Source of the DNA: Paracoccaceae bacterium
Lineage (GTDB): Bacteria; Pseudomonadota; Alphaproteobacteria; Rhodobacterales; Rhodobacteraceae
Direction: 5' to 3'
Assembly (NCBI GenBank): GCA_020425125.1
Contig: JAGQRV010000028.1
Coordinates: 1-33,035 of the forward strand
Length of the DNA stretch: 33,035 nucleotides
The notes under the pieces are model-generated. The model saw only the letters and a program-made list of their open reading frames with translations. It did not search any database and was not told the DNA's origin. Below, piece by piece: positions 7,415-14,686 of the stretch (position 1 is the first letter of the stretch; every line of letters starts with the position of its first letter). The position numbers and the translations under genes were made by a program.

Positions 7415-8488
7415 TCAGCCGCCCATCTGCGCCGAGGGCGTCGACAGCGAGATCTCGCGCTCCTCCTCGCTCATGTCCTCGGGGATCTCCTCGAACATCG
7501 GCGTGGAGAGATAGCGCTCGCCGGTATCGGGCAGCATCGCCAGGATGACCGAGCCTTCGGGCGCCGACTCGGCCACCTGCATCGCCACGCCCACCGTCGA
7601 GCCGGCGGAGATGCCGCAGAAGACCCCTTCCTCCGCCGCCATCCGCTTCGCCCAGGCCATCCCGTCGGGGCCCGAGATCGGGATCAGCTCGTCGTAATAG
7701 CGCTTGTCCAACGCCTCCTGCAGCACGTAGGGGATGAAATCCGGCGTCCAGCCCTGGATCGGATGCGGCTGGAAGGCCGGGTGGCTTTCGGTCGGCTGGT
7801 GCGCCGCGTTCCGCGTGTTCACGTAGCCCGAGGCGACCAGCGCCGCGTTCGCGGGCTCGGTCAGGATGATCTTCGTCTCCGGCCGCTCGCGCCGGAGCAC
7901 CCGCCCGACCCCCGACAGGGTGCCGCCGGTGCCGTAGCCGGTCACGAAGTAGTCCAGCCGCCCGTCCGCGAAATCGGCCAGGATCTCGCGCGCCGTGGTG
8001 GATTCGTGGATGTTCGCGTTGTCCGGCGTCTCGAACTGGCTCGCCAGGAACCAGCCGTTGGCCTCGGCCAGTTCCTTGGCCTTGGTGTACATGCCGAAGC
8101 CCTTCTGCGCCCGCGGCGTCAGCACCACCTTCGCGCCGAGGAACCGCATCAGCCGCCGCCGCTCGACCGAAAAGCTGTCGGCCATCGTCACCACCAGCGG
8201 ATAGCCCTTGGCAGCACAGACCATCGCCAGCCCGATCCCGGTATTGCCGCTCGTCGCCTCGACGACCGTCTGGCCGGGCTTGATCCGCCCTTCGCGCTCG
8301 GCCGCCTCGATGATGTTGAGCGCGAGCCGGTCCTTCACCGACCCCGCCGGATTGAACGCCTCGAACTTCACATAGGCCTCGACATGCTTCGGCGCGATCC
8401 GGTTGAGCCGGATCACCGGCGTGTCGCCGACCGTGTCGACGATGCTGTCGTACCGGCGCCCGCGGCCCTGGGTCTGTCTGATGGACAT
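7415..8488 (-). CDS. cysK: Cysteine synthase A (O-acetylserine sulfhydrylase)
   Basis: 357 residues, somewhat longer than the roughly 320 of the E. coli enzyme because of a tail ending STPSAQMGG. It makes L-cysteine from O-acetylserine and sulfide with PLP. NPAGSVKDR carries the PLP lysine (K52), EATSGNTG (about 78–84) binds the substrate carboxylate, and GYGTGGTLSG binds the PLP phosphate. An acidic C-terminal segment (EEIPEDMSEEEREI) follows the fold; whether it binds serine acetyltransferase is unknown. The start at 8488 follows CAGGAGGGC at good spacing. A frame extension to 8677 is not supported. No cysE is nearby. It converges on the thioredoxin-fold gene. Confidence 0.95.
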   Translation of the reverse strand: MSIRQTQGRGRRYDSIVDTVGDTPVIRLNRIAPKHVEAYVKFEAFNPAGSVKDRLALNIIEAAEREGRIKPGQTVVEATSGNTGIGLAMVCAAKGYPLVVTMADSFSVERRRLMRFLGAKVVLTPRAQKGFGMYTKAKELAEANGWFLASQFETPDNANIHESTTAREILADFADGRLDYFVTGYGTGGTLSGVGRVLRRERPETKIILTEPANAALVASGYVNTRNAAHQPTESHPAFQPHPIQGWTPDFIPYVLQEALDKRYYDELIPISGPDGMAWAKRMAAEEGVFCGISAGSTVGVAMQVAESAPEGSVILAMLPDTGERYLSTPMFEEIPEDMSEEEREISLSTPSAQMGG

Positions 8489-8640
8489 GGTGCCCTCCTG
8501 TCGGTGCAGTGTTTTTTGCCCGGACCGGCTCCGCACGACGGCAGGACCGGCCCCGGATGCGCCCAGAACACCACGCCCCCGGACGCAGCGCCAGTCCCAT
8601 GTCTGCCTGACGCGCGGGCACGCAACACCGCAGGTGCTGT

Positions 8641-9327
8641 TCACACCTTGGGCCGATCTTTCACGGGGACCTCCCACGGGTCATCAAGGGTGACGAGACT
8701 GTAGCGGTCTCCATCATGGCCGGCCTTGGGTAAGAAGGCGAGCAATGCCACGCCCAAGATCGTCCCTCTGTCCCGCATGTGCTGCTGACGGAAGTGGCCG
8801 AAGTGGGTGAGATACCCGAGGCCCTCCAATTCGAGGCACAAATCAGCGATGCTGGTCGCATATCCGAGCCGTTGCATGGGCGTACTGATCCCCCATACCC
8901 CGTCAAGATCGTCCATCCATTCCAAGATCGTCACAGTCAGCTCGAGCGCATCTTTCGCGGCCACAGCCGCTGAGTCGATCATGATCGCGTGCCATTCGCG
9001 GTTGCGGGAAAAGAAGTCGTTCGCCGTTCTAATGGGCGACGTTGGCACCAGAATGGTCTGCCTTAGCGCGCCATCTATTTCCTCTTGCTGCCGTCTCTCC
9101 CGCTCTGGCGTCGGTTTGCTGAACATAGCCACATCAAACCCGACGCCACGAGAAATGCTCAGCAAAGTCTGCATGTCAGGTACGTGCCGCCCGTTCTCCA
9201 CCTCTTGAATCGTGCGGGTCGTCAGGCCGGCAATTTCCGCTAGGTTCTCTTGGGTCAGCCCAAACTTCTTCCGAAGGAACTTGCACTGGCTGGCGATATA
9301 CGCGGCGTCTCGTTCCATAGTCTCCAT
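8641..9327 (-). CDS. XRE-family helix-turn-helix protein with novel C-terminal domain
   Basis: 228 residues. Residues about 10–65 are a Cro/CI-type HTH: FLRKKFGLTQENLAEIAGLTTRTIQEVENGRH, with the typical GLTQ, AG-T and ENG positions. After a charged linker (PERERRQQEE) comes a C-terminal domain of about 140 residues (starting near NDFFSRNREWHA) that I cannot place. It is Trp/Asp-rich and has no visible membrane segment. The start at 9327 has GGAG 7 bases upstream; ATG at 9318 is an alternative. The gene is clearly less GC-rich than its neighbours and uses codons they avoid, suggesting horizontal acquisition. It is probably a DNA-binding regulator; its target, possibly its own promoter, is unknown. 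Confidence 0.82.
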   Translation of the reverse strand: METMERDAAYIASQCKFLRKKFGLTQENLAEIAGLTTRTIQEVENGRHVPDMQTLLSISRGVGFDVAMFSKPTPERERRQQEEIDGALRQTILVPTSPIRTANDFFSRNREWHAIMIDSAAVAAKDALELTVTILEWMDDLDGVWGISTPMQRLGYATSIADLCLELEGLGYLTHFGHFRQQHMRDRGTILGVALLAFLPKAGHDGDRYSLVTLDDPWEVPVKDRPKV

Positions 9328-9589
9328 CAGACTACTCCATCTTTCCGATGGGACAATCATTGCAGGCAAGACCGCCAGCGTCCCCGAACGCAACGCGAAC
9401 GCTGGCCGAACCGCCTCCAATTCTGCCGTGGTGGGACGCCTGCGTCTTTGCTTAAAAGGTTTGCAATGACGGCCCGCCTCGCCGCCAAAGCACAACTCGC
9501 GCGCCCGTAGCGAACAATAACCAGCCCGCGGCAAAAGGTCTGCAAATGCTCGCGATCAGCCGCATTGAGAAATTGCCGAACCGCTGACC
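9328..9589. other. AT-richer intergenic stretch upstream of the XRE gene
   Basis: 262 bases with composition like the XRE gene and unlike the Nudix gene. Fragmentary open frames on both strands (for example a minus-strand segment reading AADREHLQTFCRGLVIVRYG) have no start and no recognisable family. It may be a degraded relic of the DNA that brought the XRE gene. No terminal inverted repeats or target-site duplication are evident. Confidence 0.35.
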
Positions 9590-10015
9590 TCACCCGTCTG
9601 CCCAGAACGCCGCCAGCCGGTCGCGGAAATGAGGGATCGCTTTCGGATGGGCAAGGAACTCGGCCACCGGCATCGCCGCCCAGCCCTGGCCCTCGTTGCC
9701 GAAGCGGACCCGGCCCAGATCCAGGTCCGGCCAGCGGGCGCCGAAGAACCAGGTCCGCTCTGGGGCGCGGTAGAACCGGCGATAGCCGATCCGCGCCGCG
9801 TCGAGCCTGAGGCCCAGTTCCTCCTCCAGTTCCCTCAGCGCGCAGCTTTCCGGGCTCTCGCCTATCTCGCGGCCGCCGCCGGGCAGGTCCCAGTGTCCCG
9901 GCCAGGGCAGTCCGGGGATGTCGTCGCGCAGCAGCGCGAGCACGCAGTCGCCGGTGATCACCGCGATCTTGGCGCCGACGAAGTCCTCCCGGCCGGTCTC
10001 GCCGTCCTGACCCAT
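9590..10015 (-). CDS. Nudix hydrolase
   Basis: 141 residues. The Nudix box GX5EX7REUXEEXGU is complete at residues 47–69 (GGREIGE … RELEEELGL) and follows PGHWDLPGGG. Such enzymes hydrolyse nucleoside diphosphates linked to another moiety, with Mg. The substrate is not readable; placement beside a translesion polymerase suggests, without proving, nucleotide-pool or repair work. The start at 10015 is set by AGGAGG 7 bases upstream; the frame runs open to 10246 but that part is intergenic-like. It is divergent from dinB across 112 bases that hold an 11-bp-spaced repeat array. Confidence 0.92.
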   Translation of the reverse strand: MGQDGETGREDFVGAKIAVITGDCVLALLRDDIPGLPWPGHWDLPGGGREIGESPESCALRELEEELGLRLDAARIGYRRFYRAPERTWFFGARWPDLDLGRVRFGNEGQGWAAMPVAEFLAHPKAIPHFRDRLAAFWADG

Positions 10016-10060
10016 CGCGCTGCCTCCTGCCCGTTTCTGCCCCGGTCCCATCTTGCACGG

Positions 10061-10103
10061 GTCCGATGGAATTCCGATGAAAGTCCGATAGAATTCCGAT
10101 ACC
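10061..10103. repeat. Four TCCGAT repeats at exact 11-bp spacing (possible operator)
   Basis: TCCGAT occurs at 10062, 10073, 10084 and 10095. The repeat is also a 22-bp duplication: GTCCGATGGAATTCCGAT, then AAA, then GTCCGATAGAATTCCGAT. It lies 25 bases before the dinB start and 45 before the Nudix start. One-helical-turn spacing suggests cooperative protein binding on one DNA face. The 11-bp period recalls the alphaproteobacterial LexA box GTTC-N7-GTTC, but the half-sites do not match it exactly. Confidence 0.6.
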
Positions 10104-10127
10104 CGATTTTGCACCCTTCCGGCCGCC

Positions 10128-11381
10128 ATGCCCGCCCTCTGCCGCGACTGCCTGACCGCCTTCGATGCCGGCCCGCGCTGTCCGGCCTGCCTGAGCCCGC
10201 GCGTCCTGACGCATCCCGAACTGTTCGATCTCAGCATCGCGCACATGGACTGCGACGCCTTCTATGCCTCCGTCGAGAAACGGGAAAACCCCGATCTCGC
10301 GGACAAGCCGGTGATCGTCGGCGGCGGCCGCCGCGGGGTCGTCTCGACCTGCTGCTACATCGCCCGGATCAAGGGCGTGCGCTCGGCCATGCCGATGTTC
10401 CAGGCGCTGAAGCTCTGCCCCGAAGCGGTGGTCGTCAGGGGCCGGATGGAAACCTATGTCCAGGTCTCCCGCCAGATCCGTAACATGATGGAATCATTGA
10501 CACCTTCGGTGGAGCCGCTGTCACTGGACGAGGCCTTCCTCGACCTCACCGGCACCGCCCGGCTGCACGGCGCGCCACCCGCCATCATGCTCGCCCGCCT
10601 CGCCCGCCGGATCGAGACCGAGCTGCGCCTGACCGTCTCCATCGGCCTGTCGCACAACAAGTTTCTCGCCAAGATCGCCTCGGACCTGGACAAGCCGCGG
10701 GGCTTTTCCGTGATCGGCCGTGCCGAGACGCTCGACTTCCTCGGCGACCGCCCCGTCCGACTGATCTGGGGCGTTGGCCCCTCCGCCCAGGCGGCTCTGG
10801 ACTCCGCTGGCATCCGCAACTTCGCCGATCTGCGCCGCTGGGAGCGGCGCGATCTCGGCCAGCGCTTCGGCGAGTTCGGCGACCGGCTGTGGCACCTCGC
10901 CCGCGGCGAGGACAGCCGCCGCGTATCGCCCCATTCCGCACCGAAATCGATCAGCAACGAGACCACCTTCGCCACCGACACGGCCGATCCGGATCTCCTC
11001 GACGGGCACATCTGGCGGCTGTCCGAAAAGGTCTCGGACCGCGCCAAGGCCAAGGACCTAGCTGGCCGCGTGGTTACCCTGAAACTCAAGCGCGCCAACC
11101 ACGAAATTCTGACCCGCCGCCATGCACTGCGATCAGCCACCCAATTGGCCGATACCATCTACCGGGAGGCGCGCGCGCTGTTCGACCGGTCCGCGGATGC
11201 CGGGCCCTACCGGCTGATCGGGATCGGCCTGTCCGAGCTTTGCCCCGCTGCCGGTTCGGACACCACCGAAGACCTGCTTGATCCCGCTGCCCGCACCCGC
11301 GCCGCAGCCGAACGCGCCGCCGATCGCATCCGCGCCCGCTTCGGCGCAGACGCCATCGTCAAGGGCCGGTCGCTGCGCTGA
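10128..11381 (+). CDS. dinB: DNA polymerase IV with N-terminal zinc ribbon
   Basis: 417 residues, Y-family translesion polymerase. Palm motifs are present: MDCDAFYASVE (metal ligand D41) and SLDEAFLDL (D134, E135), then SIGLSHNKFLAKIASDLDKP, the GVGPSAQAAL helix-hairpin-helix and a little-finger domain from about 260. Upstream of the core sit C5, C8, C18 and C21 (CRDC … CPAC), a zinc-ribbon-like addition seen in many alphaproteobacterial DinB proteins and absent in E. coli. These cysteines also fix the start at 10128 although the ribosome-binding site is weak. No C-terminal clamp motif is obvious. SOS control is plausible given the upstream repeats. Confidence 0.95.
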   Translation: MPALCRDCLTAFDAGPRCPACLSPRVLTHPELFDLSIAHMDCDAFYASVEKRENPDLADKPVIVGGGRRGVVSTCCYIARIKGVRSAMPMFQALKLCPEAVVVRGRMETYVQVSRQIRNMMESLTPSVEPLSLDEAFLDLTGTARLHGAPPAIMLARLARRIETELRLTVSIGLSHNKFLAKIASDLDKPRGFSVIGRAETLDFLGDRPVRLIWGVGPSAQAALDSAGIRNFADLRRWERRDLGQRFGEFGDRLWHLARGEDSRRVSPHSAPKSISNETTFATDTADPDLLDGHIWRLSEKVSDRAKAKDLAGRVVTLKLKRANHEILTRRHALRSATQLADTIYREARALFDRSADAGPYRLIGIGLSELCPAAGSDTTEDLLDPAARTRAAAERAADRIRARFGADAIVKGRSLR

Positions 11382-11390
11382 AAGCCAGGA

Positions 11391-12245
11391 TCACTCCGCT
11401 GCCATCGGCAGATCGGGTCGGCGGCCGAGATCGACCAGATCGGCCATCACGCGGGTGATCATCGCGCGAAACTCGTCGAATCCCGGCTTCGTCGCAAGGG
11501 TCACTTCGTCCATGTAGAGCGACCGGTCGATCTCGATCTGGACGACATGGAAGCCCTGCGACGGCCGGCCATAGCGTTGCGAGATGAAGGCCCCCGCAAA
11601 GGGGGCGTTGCGGGCGACCCGCAGCCCTTCAGCGGCAAAGGCGCGCTCGACCCTTTCCACGATTTCGGGGTCGGCCGCCGCACCGAACCGGTCGCCCAGC
11701 ACAACGTCCGGCGCCGAGCGCGACCGGCCCGACAGCCCGTCAATCGCCTCGTGCGGCATCGAATGCCAGTCGATCAGGACCGCCTTGCCGAATTCTTCCC
11801 GGCTGCGGCTCAGAAGACTGCGCAGCGTCTCATGATAAGGCTGCCAATGCTGTTCGATCCGCCGGCGCGCCTCTGCCAGCGTCAACTTGCCGGAATAGAT
11901 CGCGCGTCCGTTGGCCACGACGCGGGGGATCACGCCCAGTCCCGAAGTGACCCGCGGGTTGTGGACCACCCTCCGGACGCCTTCGACGAGCGCCGGGTCA
12001 AGCTCGTCGCATGACCTGTTGAGATCCACGTAGGACCGCGGCGTCCGCGCCACGAGCAGGGGCGCTCCGTGCAGCGGCGCGTCGGCCACCAGCCGGTCCA
12101 TATGGGCATCTTCCGAGGAGCGCAGCACGTGCTCGCTCAGGACCGTCCGGACACGCATGTCCTCGGGATAGTCGCGACCGCTATGGGGAGAGGCGAAGAC
12201 CACACCTGTCGACAAGACTTTCGGCCAGATCAGATCGAACGTCAC
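11391..12245 (-). CDS. N-formylglutamate amidohydrolase family protein
   Basis: About 284 residues. It has the family layout VVFASPHSGRDYP (metal-binding His), RSSEDAHMDRL, RSYVDLNR, an IDWHSMPH segment, and QIEIDRSLYMDE near the C-terminus. Members release formate from N-formyl-glutamate in histidine breakdown, but no hut gene is nearby, so substrate and pathway are open. The start is uncertain. GGAGGG lies one base before ATG 12251 but 6–7 bases before GTG 12245, so the GTG is preferred; ATG 12272 has no ribosome-binding site. It ends 9 bases after the convergent dinB stop. Confidence 0.87.
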   Translation of the reverse strand: MTFDLIWPKVLSTGVVFASPHSGRDYPEDMRVRTVLSEHVLRSSEDAHMDRLVADAPLHGAPLLVARTPRSYVDLNRSCDELDPALVEGVRRVVHNPRVTSGLGVIPRVVANGRAIYSGKLTLAEARRRIEQHWQPYHETLRSLLSRSREEFGKAVLIDWHSMPHEAIDGLSGRSRSAPDVVLGDRFGAAADPEIVERVERAFAAEGLRVARNAPFAGAFISQRYGRPSQGFHVVQIEIDRSLYMDEVTLATKPGFDEFRAMITRVMADLVDLGRRPDLPMAAE

Positions 12246-12304
12246 CGCCATCCCTCCAAAGCGCCGTACCATATAGCCGGATTCTTTTGCGCTCCAATAC
12301 CCCC

Positions 12305-12333
12305 TTGAACCGCCCAGCGACTCCTTCTATAGA
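12305..12333 (+). promoter_or_regulatory. Sigma-70 promoter of tRNA-Val/rpmJ
   Basis: TTGAAC (12305–12310), 17 bases, then TATAGA (12328–12333), close to the housekeeping consensus. The expected transcription start near 12340 is about 60 bases before the mature tRNA. This is the best-matching promoter I found in the window. Confidence 0.75.
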
Positions 12334-12399
12334 CCCTCCACCGACGCGGAGCCCTCCGCGTCTTGTTTGTTTGAACAAGGCGCCGGGACGGTCGGAACC

Positions 12400-12474
<75 letters not shown>

Positions 12475-12574
12475 TGCGCCAGGACCAGGCGCGCCGCAAT
12501 GAACGCGCTCTCGCGGGAGGGCGGAAACACAAACCCAAGGCGCAAGGACGCGCCGCGACGAAAAGGAGAGGGCC

Positions 12575-12700
12575 ATGAAGGTCAGGAACTCGCTTCGCTC
12601 GCTCAAGCAGCGTCACCGCGATTGCCGCGTCGTGCGCCGCAAGGGGCGGATCTACGTCATCAACAAGACGCAGAAGAAGTTCAAGGCACGTCAGGGCTGA
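12575..12700 (+). CDS. rpmJ: 50S ribosomal protein L36
   Basis: 41 residues, beginning [17 protein letters not shown] and continuing [24 protein letters not shown]. This is the L36 form of alphaproteobacteria. It keeps only part of the four-residue zinc ligand set of E. coli L36 (one Cys is visible), so it is the zinc-independent C-minus type. AAAGGAGAGGGCC just upstream is a strong ribosome-binding site. It follows tRNA-Val and ends at an intrinsic terminator. It is far from the usual spc ribosomal operon, which is normal for this clade. Confidence 0.96.
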   Translation: MKVRNSLRSLKQRHRDCRVVRRKGRIYVINKTQKKFKARQG

Positions 12701-12731
12701 CACCGCGCCAGCCCGGTACGACCTTACGACC

Positions 12732-12755
12732 GAGCCGCCTGCGGGCGGCTTTTTC
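12732..12755 (+). terminator. Intrinsic terminator after rpmJ
   Basis: Stem AGCCGCC (12733–12739) with GGCGGCT (12744–12750), 4-base loop, followed directly by TTTT. It lies 32 bases after the rpmJ stop. Confidence 0.85.
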
Positions 12756-13110
12756 GTGCGGGTTGCCCCTTGGCCAGCGCCCCCGAAGCGATGCCGCACC
12801 TCGGAATCGGCCATTTCTGCAGCTCCGACGAAGGACCAGGTCCCGCAGCCGAACTTGGCCGGGTGGCCAATATTGCAATCTTAAGGGGAAACTGACGGGC
12901 TGAATTTCGGCCTGCCGGGTTCCGACCAGACGGATCGAAGCATTTGCGGTCGGACGACGCCGCGGAAGATGCCGCGCTTGCGAAATGCGCCGGCCTCGCG
13001 GCGCCGGCACGCGATGGCTTTGAAATTGCGTTAATTTCTTGTGACCAACAATGCCTGAAATGCGCCTTTTCCCATGCAGCAGCGGTATAGCAGCTCTTCC
13101 GAAGCGGGGA
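12756..13110. other. Intergenic region upstream of the DUF1127 gene
   Basis: About 355 bases without a gene. The 10-mer GAAATGCGCC occurs twice (12982 and 13057), and TATAGC at 13086 lacks a -35. Open frames on the minus strand here are composition artefacts with no ribosome-binding site. I see no RNA structure that stands out. Confidence 0.35.
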
Positions 13111-13138
13111 TTGTGCACCTGCAGCATTGTCATATCTT
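13111..13138 (+). promoter_or_regulatory. Candidate promoter of the DUF1127–CcsR locus
   Basis: TTGTGC (13111–13116) and TATCTT (13133–13138), spaced 16 bases, lie about 60 bases upstream of the chosen start. The match is weak. In R. sphaeroides the equivalent locus is driven by RpoHI/RpoHII; I cannot assign the sigma factor here. Confidence 0.25.
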
Positions 13139-13197
13139 GATCACGTAACAGCCGGACGCGTTCCGGCGCAGCAATGATCGAGCAAGCGAGATACGAC

Positions 13198-13419
13198 ATG
13201 GCACATGTTCTTGAAGCCCGGGGCGCCTACGGTGCCCGCGAAAGCTGGCTGGCCGCACTTCGTGAATCCATCGCCCAGCGGATAAGGTGGAATGCCGCCT
13301 ATCGCGAGACCCGCCGAGAGCTGGAGCGGCTGAGCGACCGTGAGCTGGCCGATCTCGGTCTGGCGCGCGAGTCGATCCGCGCGATCGCAAGCCAGGCCGC
13401 CTACGATACCGTCCTCTGA
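13198..13419 (+). CDS. DUF1127 protein, CcaF1-like
   Basis: 73 residues from ATG 13198 (ATG 13174 would add 8). The C-terminal half RRELERLSDRELADLGLARESIR is the DUF1127 signature, an Arg-rich helical motif. In R. sphaeroides a DUF1127 protein of this size, CcaF1, binds RNA and affects maturation of the CcsR small RNAs encoded directly downstream of its own gene. Here too the stop codon is followed within 25 bases by two hairpins with CCUCCUCCC loops, so the same pairing is likely. The start is chosen because DUF1127 proteins often begin MA…; the ribosome-binding site (AGCGAGATACGAC) is mediocre. The protein is basic with no TM segment. That it binds RNA is inferred from the relative. Confidence 0.85.
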   Translation: MAHVLEARGAYGARESWLAALRESIAQRIRWNAAYRETRRELERLSDRELADLGLARESIRAIASQAAYDTVL

Positions 13420-13440
13420 TCCGTCTCGAAAGATTCGCGT

Positions 13441-13525
13441 TCCGGCGGCCCTCCTCCTCCCGGGGCCGCCCAACCTGGCGGCGATGTCATTCCTCCTCCC
13501 GTGGCATCGCCGCCGATTTCTTTTC
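13441..13525 (+). ncRNA. CcsR-like small RNA: two CCUCCUCCC-loop hairpins
   Basis: Hairpin 1 pairs GGCGGCCC (13444–13451) with GGGCCGCC (13463–13470). Its 11-base loop contains CCTCCTCCC (13453–13461). Hairpin 2 pairs GGCGGCGATG (13477–13486) with CATCGCCGCC (13505–13514), a perfect 10-bp stem whose loop contains a second CCTCCTCCC (13492–13500). It is followed by GATTTCTTTT, a terminator-like tail. The loops are complementary to Shine–Dalgarno sequences (GGGAGGAGG). This is the hallmark of the CcsR RNAs of R. sphaeroides, which are made by processing from the DUF1127 mRNA under stress. The transcript ends given here are estimates. Confidence 0.8.
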
Positions 13526-13734
13526 GCAGATTGATCCGGCGTGACAGCGGCGTCCGTCCGTGATGGGCCAAAGCTCAGCATCACACTCACCAATGGCTAA
13601 GCCGAAATGACATGGGGCCTCCGGCGATTGCCGAAAGCCCCATGCCGGTGATCGAACCGGCCGCTCACGCGCCACGATCTTCCGAGTGCGTCCCTCTGAC
13701 CCGCTCCGCACGCTCCTCCTCGTGCGGCGCCCGG
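13526..13734. other. Structured intergenic stretch after the CcsR-like RNA
   Basis: It holds a hairpin CATGGGGC (13611–13618)/GCCCCATG (13637–13644) with an inner CGGC-GATT-GCCG stem, and a second hairpin CCGCACG (13706–13712)/CGTGCGG (13721–13727) whose 8-base loop is CTCCTCCT. The latter resembles a degenerate CcsR loop but lies next to the 3' end of a minus-strand gene, for which it could also mark the transcript end. No open frame here is convincing. Confidence 0.45.
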
Positions 13735-13983
13735 TCAGCTCGTGCTATCCGAGAATTCCTCTTCCAGCCGGGCGCGCGCTGACGCGCGCCGTCCATGCAT
13801 CTTCGGCGCGTAGTGCATGACTCGATACCAGCCGATCAACCCCGCACCAAGACCCACGAGGCAAAGCACAAAATCCGCGATGCTGGTCGGGCGATCGCCC
13901 AAGAGCCCCGCGAGGGCGGTGTAGCCGTAGGTGCAAAACACAACGAACCCGACGACACACACGATCGCCCAAACCTGCTTCAT
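13735..13983 (-). CDS. Small two-TM membrane protein, unknown
   Basis: 82 residues with no family recognised. Two hydrophobic helices are clear: VWAIVCVVGFVVFCTYGYTAL (about 4–25) and SIADFVLCLVGLGAGLIGWY (about 34–54). A basic then acidic cytoplasmic tail follows (HGRRASARARLEEEFSDSTS). The start at 13983 follows GAGGAGACGGCGGGG. An in-frame ATG at 14049 would add a polar Cys-containing segment of 22 residues and lacks a ribosome-binding site. A TTGACG at 14063–14058 (minus) could be a -35, but no -10 pairs with it. Composition is less GC-rich than the flanking operons. Confidence 0.65.
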   Translation of the reverse strand: MKQVWAIVCVVGFVVFCTYGYTALAGLLGDRPTSIADFVLCLVGLGAGLIGWYRVMHYAPKMHGRRASARARLEEEFSDSTS

Positions 13984-14167
13984 CCCCGCCGTCTCCTCAA
14001 AGCCACACTGACCGTGACATTCTGACACCGTGTCTTTCTGCCGAGTCACGAGTCATGCGTCAAGTGTATATCCGCGCTGCATTTTTTGCTGCGCCGCGGC
14101 GCAACCGGCTGCGTTTCGCCGATCTACCTAGGCACGCCACACTCCTGTCGGGCAGGCCTGCGACAGC

Positions 14168-14539
14168 TCAGTAGAGGTCGTTCTCTGCGTCGGAGGCGGA
14201 GATTCCCATCGCTTCCAGACCGCTTTCCAGATGTTCGGCCAGAAGCGGTACGCCGAGCAGGTAGTCCTCGGTCCGGTTGACCGCCTCCGCCCGGGCGGTT
14301 TCAAGCGCGTCGTCGTATTCGTCGGGCGAGAAGCTCTCGCGTCCGATCCAGTAAAGCACGACGAGGTCGAGCTTTTCGTCGACGGTCAGGCCAGAGACGA
14401 AGGCGCGGAACTCCCGCGCAGCCTGTGTCGCGCCGGCGCCATTGGTCACGCCGTCACGGGCCCCGACGCTGGCAGCCTCGCTCAGCTCGCGCGCCAGCAG
14501 GATCACTTCGGCAACGGTATCGGCATGTATCTCGGGCAT
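14168..14539 (-). CDS. DUF3775 family protein
   Basis: 123 residues, soluble and acidic. The segments LTVDEKLDLVVLYWIGRESF and YLLGVPLLAEHLESGLEAMG match what I know of the DUF3775 family, small alphaproteobacterial proteins of unknown function. No catalytic motif or membrane helix is visible. The start at 14539 has only a weak ribosome-binding site, but the frame is well conserved from IHADTVAEVILLARELSEAA onward. It lies 147 bases downstream of rmuC on the same strand, so it may have its own promoter. Confidence 0.75.
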   Translation of the reverse strand: MPEIHADTVAEVILLARELSEAASVGARDGVTNGAGATQAAREFRAFVSGLTVDEKLDLVVLYWIGRESFSPDEYDDALETARAEAVNRTEDYLLGVPLLAEHLESGLEAMGISASDAENDLY

Positions 14540-14686
14540 GGCGGGACTCTGCAGCTACTGGCCATTGAAACGGTGGTGCGCACCATGCGCCGGGATCGCC
14601 GGCGACGCAAGGCAAGGTCGGCGGAACCGCACGCGCCCTTGAGCCGCAGCAGACCGGCGGCGCCCGGTTCAGAAGCGCGCTGTTTC

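Noticed and set aside
9357-9590. A minus-strand coding fragment reading AADREHLQTFCRGLVIVRYG
   Set aside because: It has no start codon, runs in from the wrong frame of the Nudix gene, and matches no family I know; kept only as a possible relic.
12982-13066. The 10-mer GAAATGCGCC occurring twice (12982 and 13057)
   Set aside because: Only two copies, 75 bases apart, no symmetry and no fixed relation to a promoter; may be chance.
14058-14063. TTGACG on the minus strand as a -35 for the two-TM protein gene
   Set aside because: No -10-like sequence at 16–18 bases (CAGAAA or AGAAAG).
14085-14110. GCGCCGCGGCGC palindrome next to a run of six T
   Set aside because: On the plus strand the T-run precedes the hairpin and on the minus strand the hairpin is followed by A, so it is not an intrinsic terminator in either direction.
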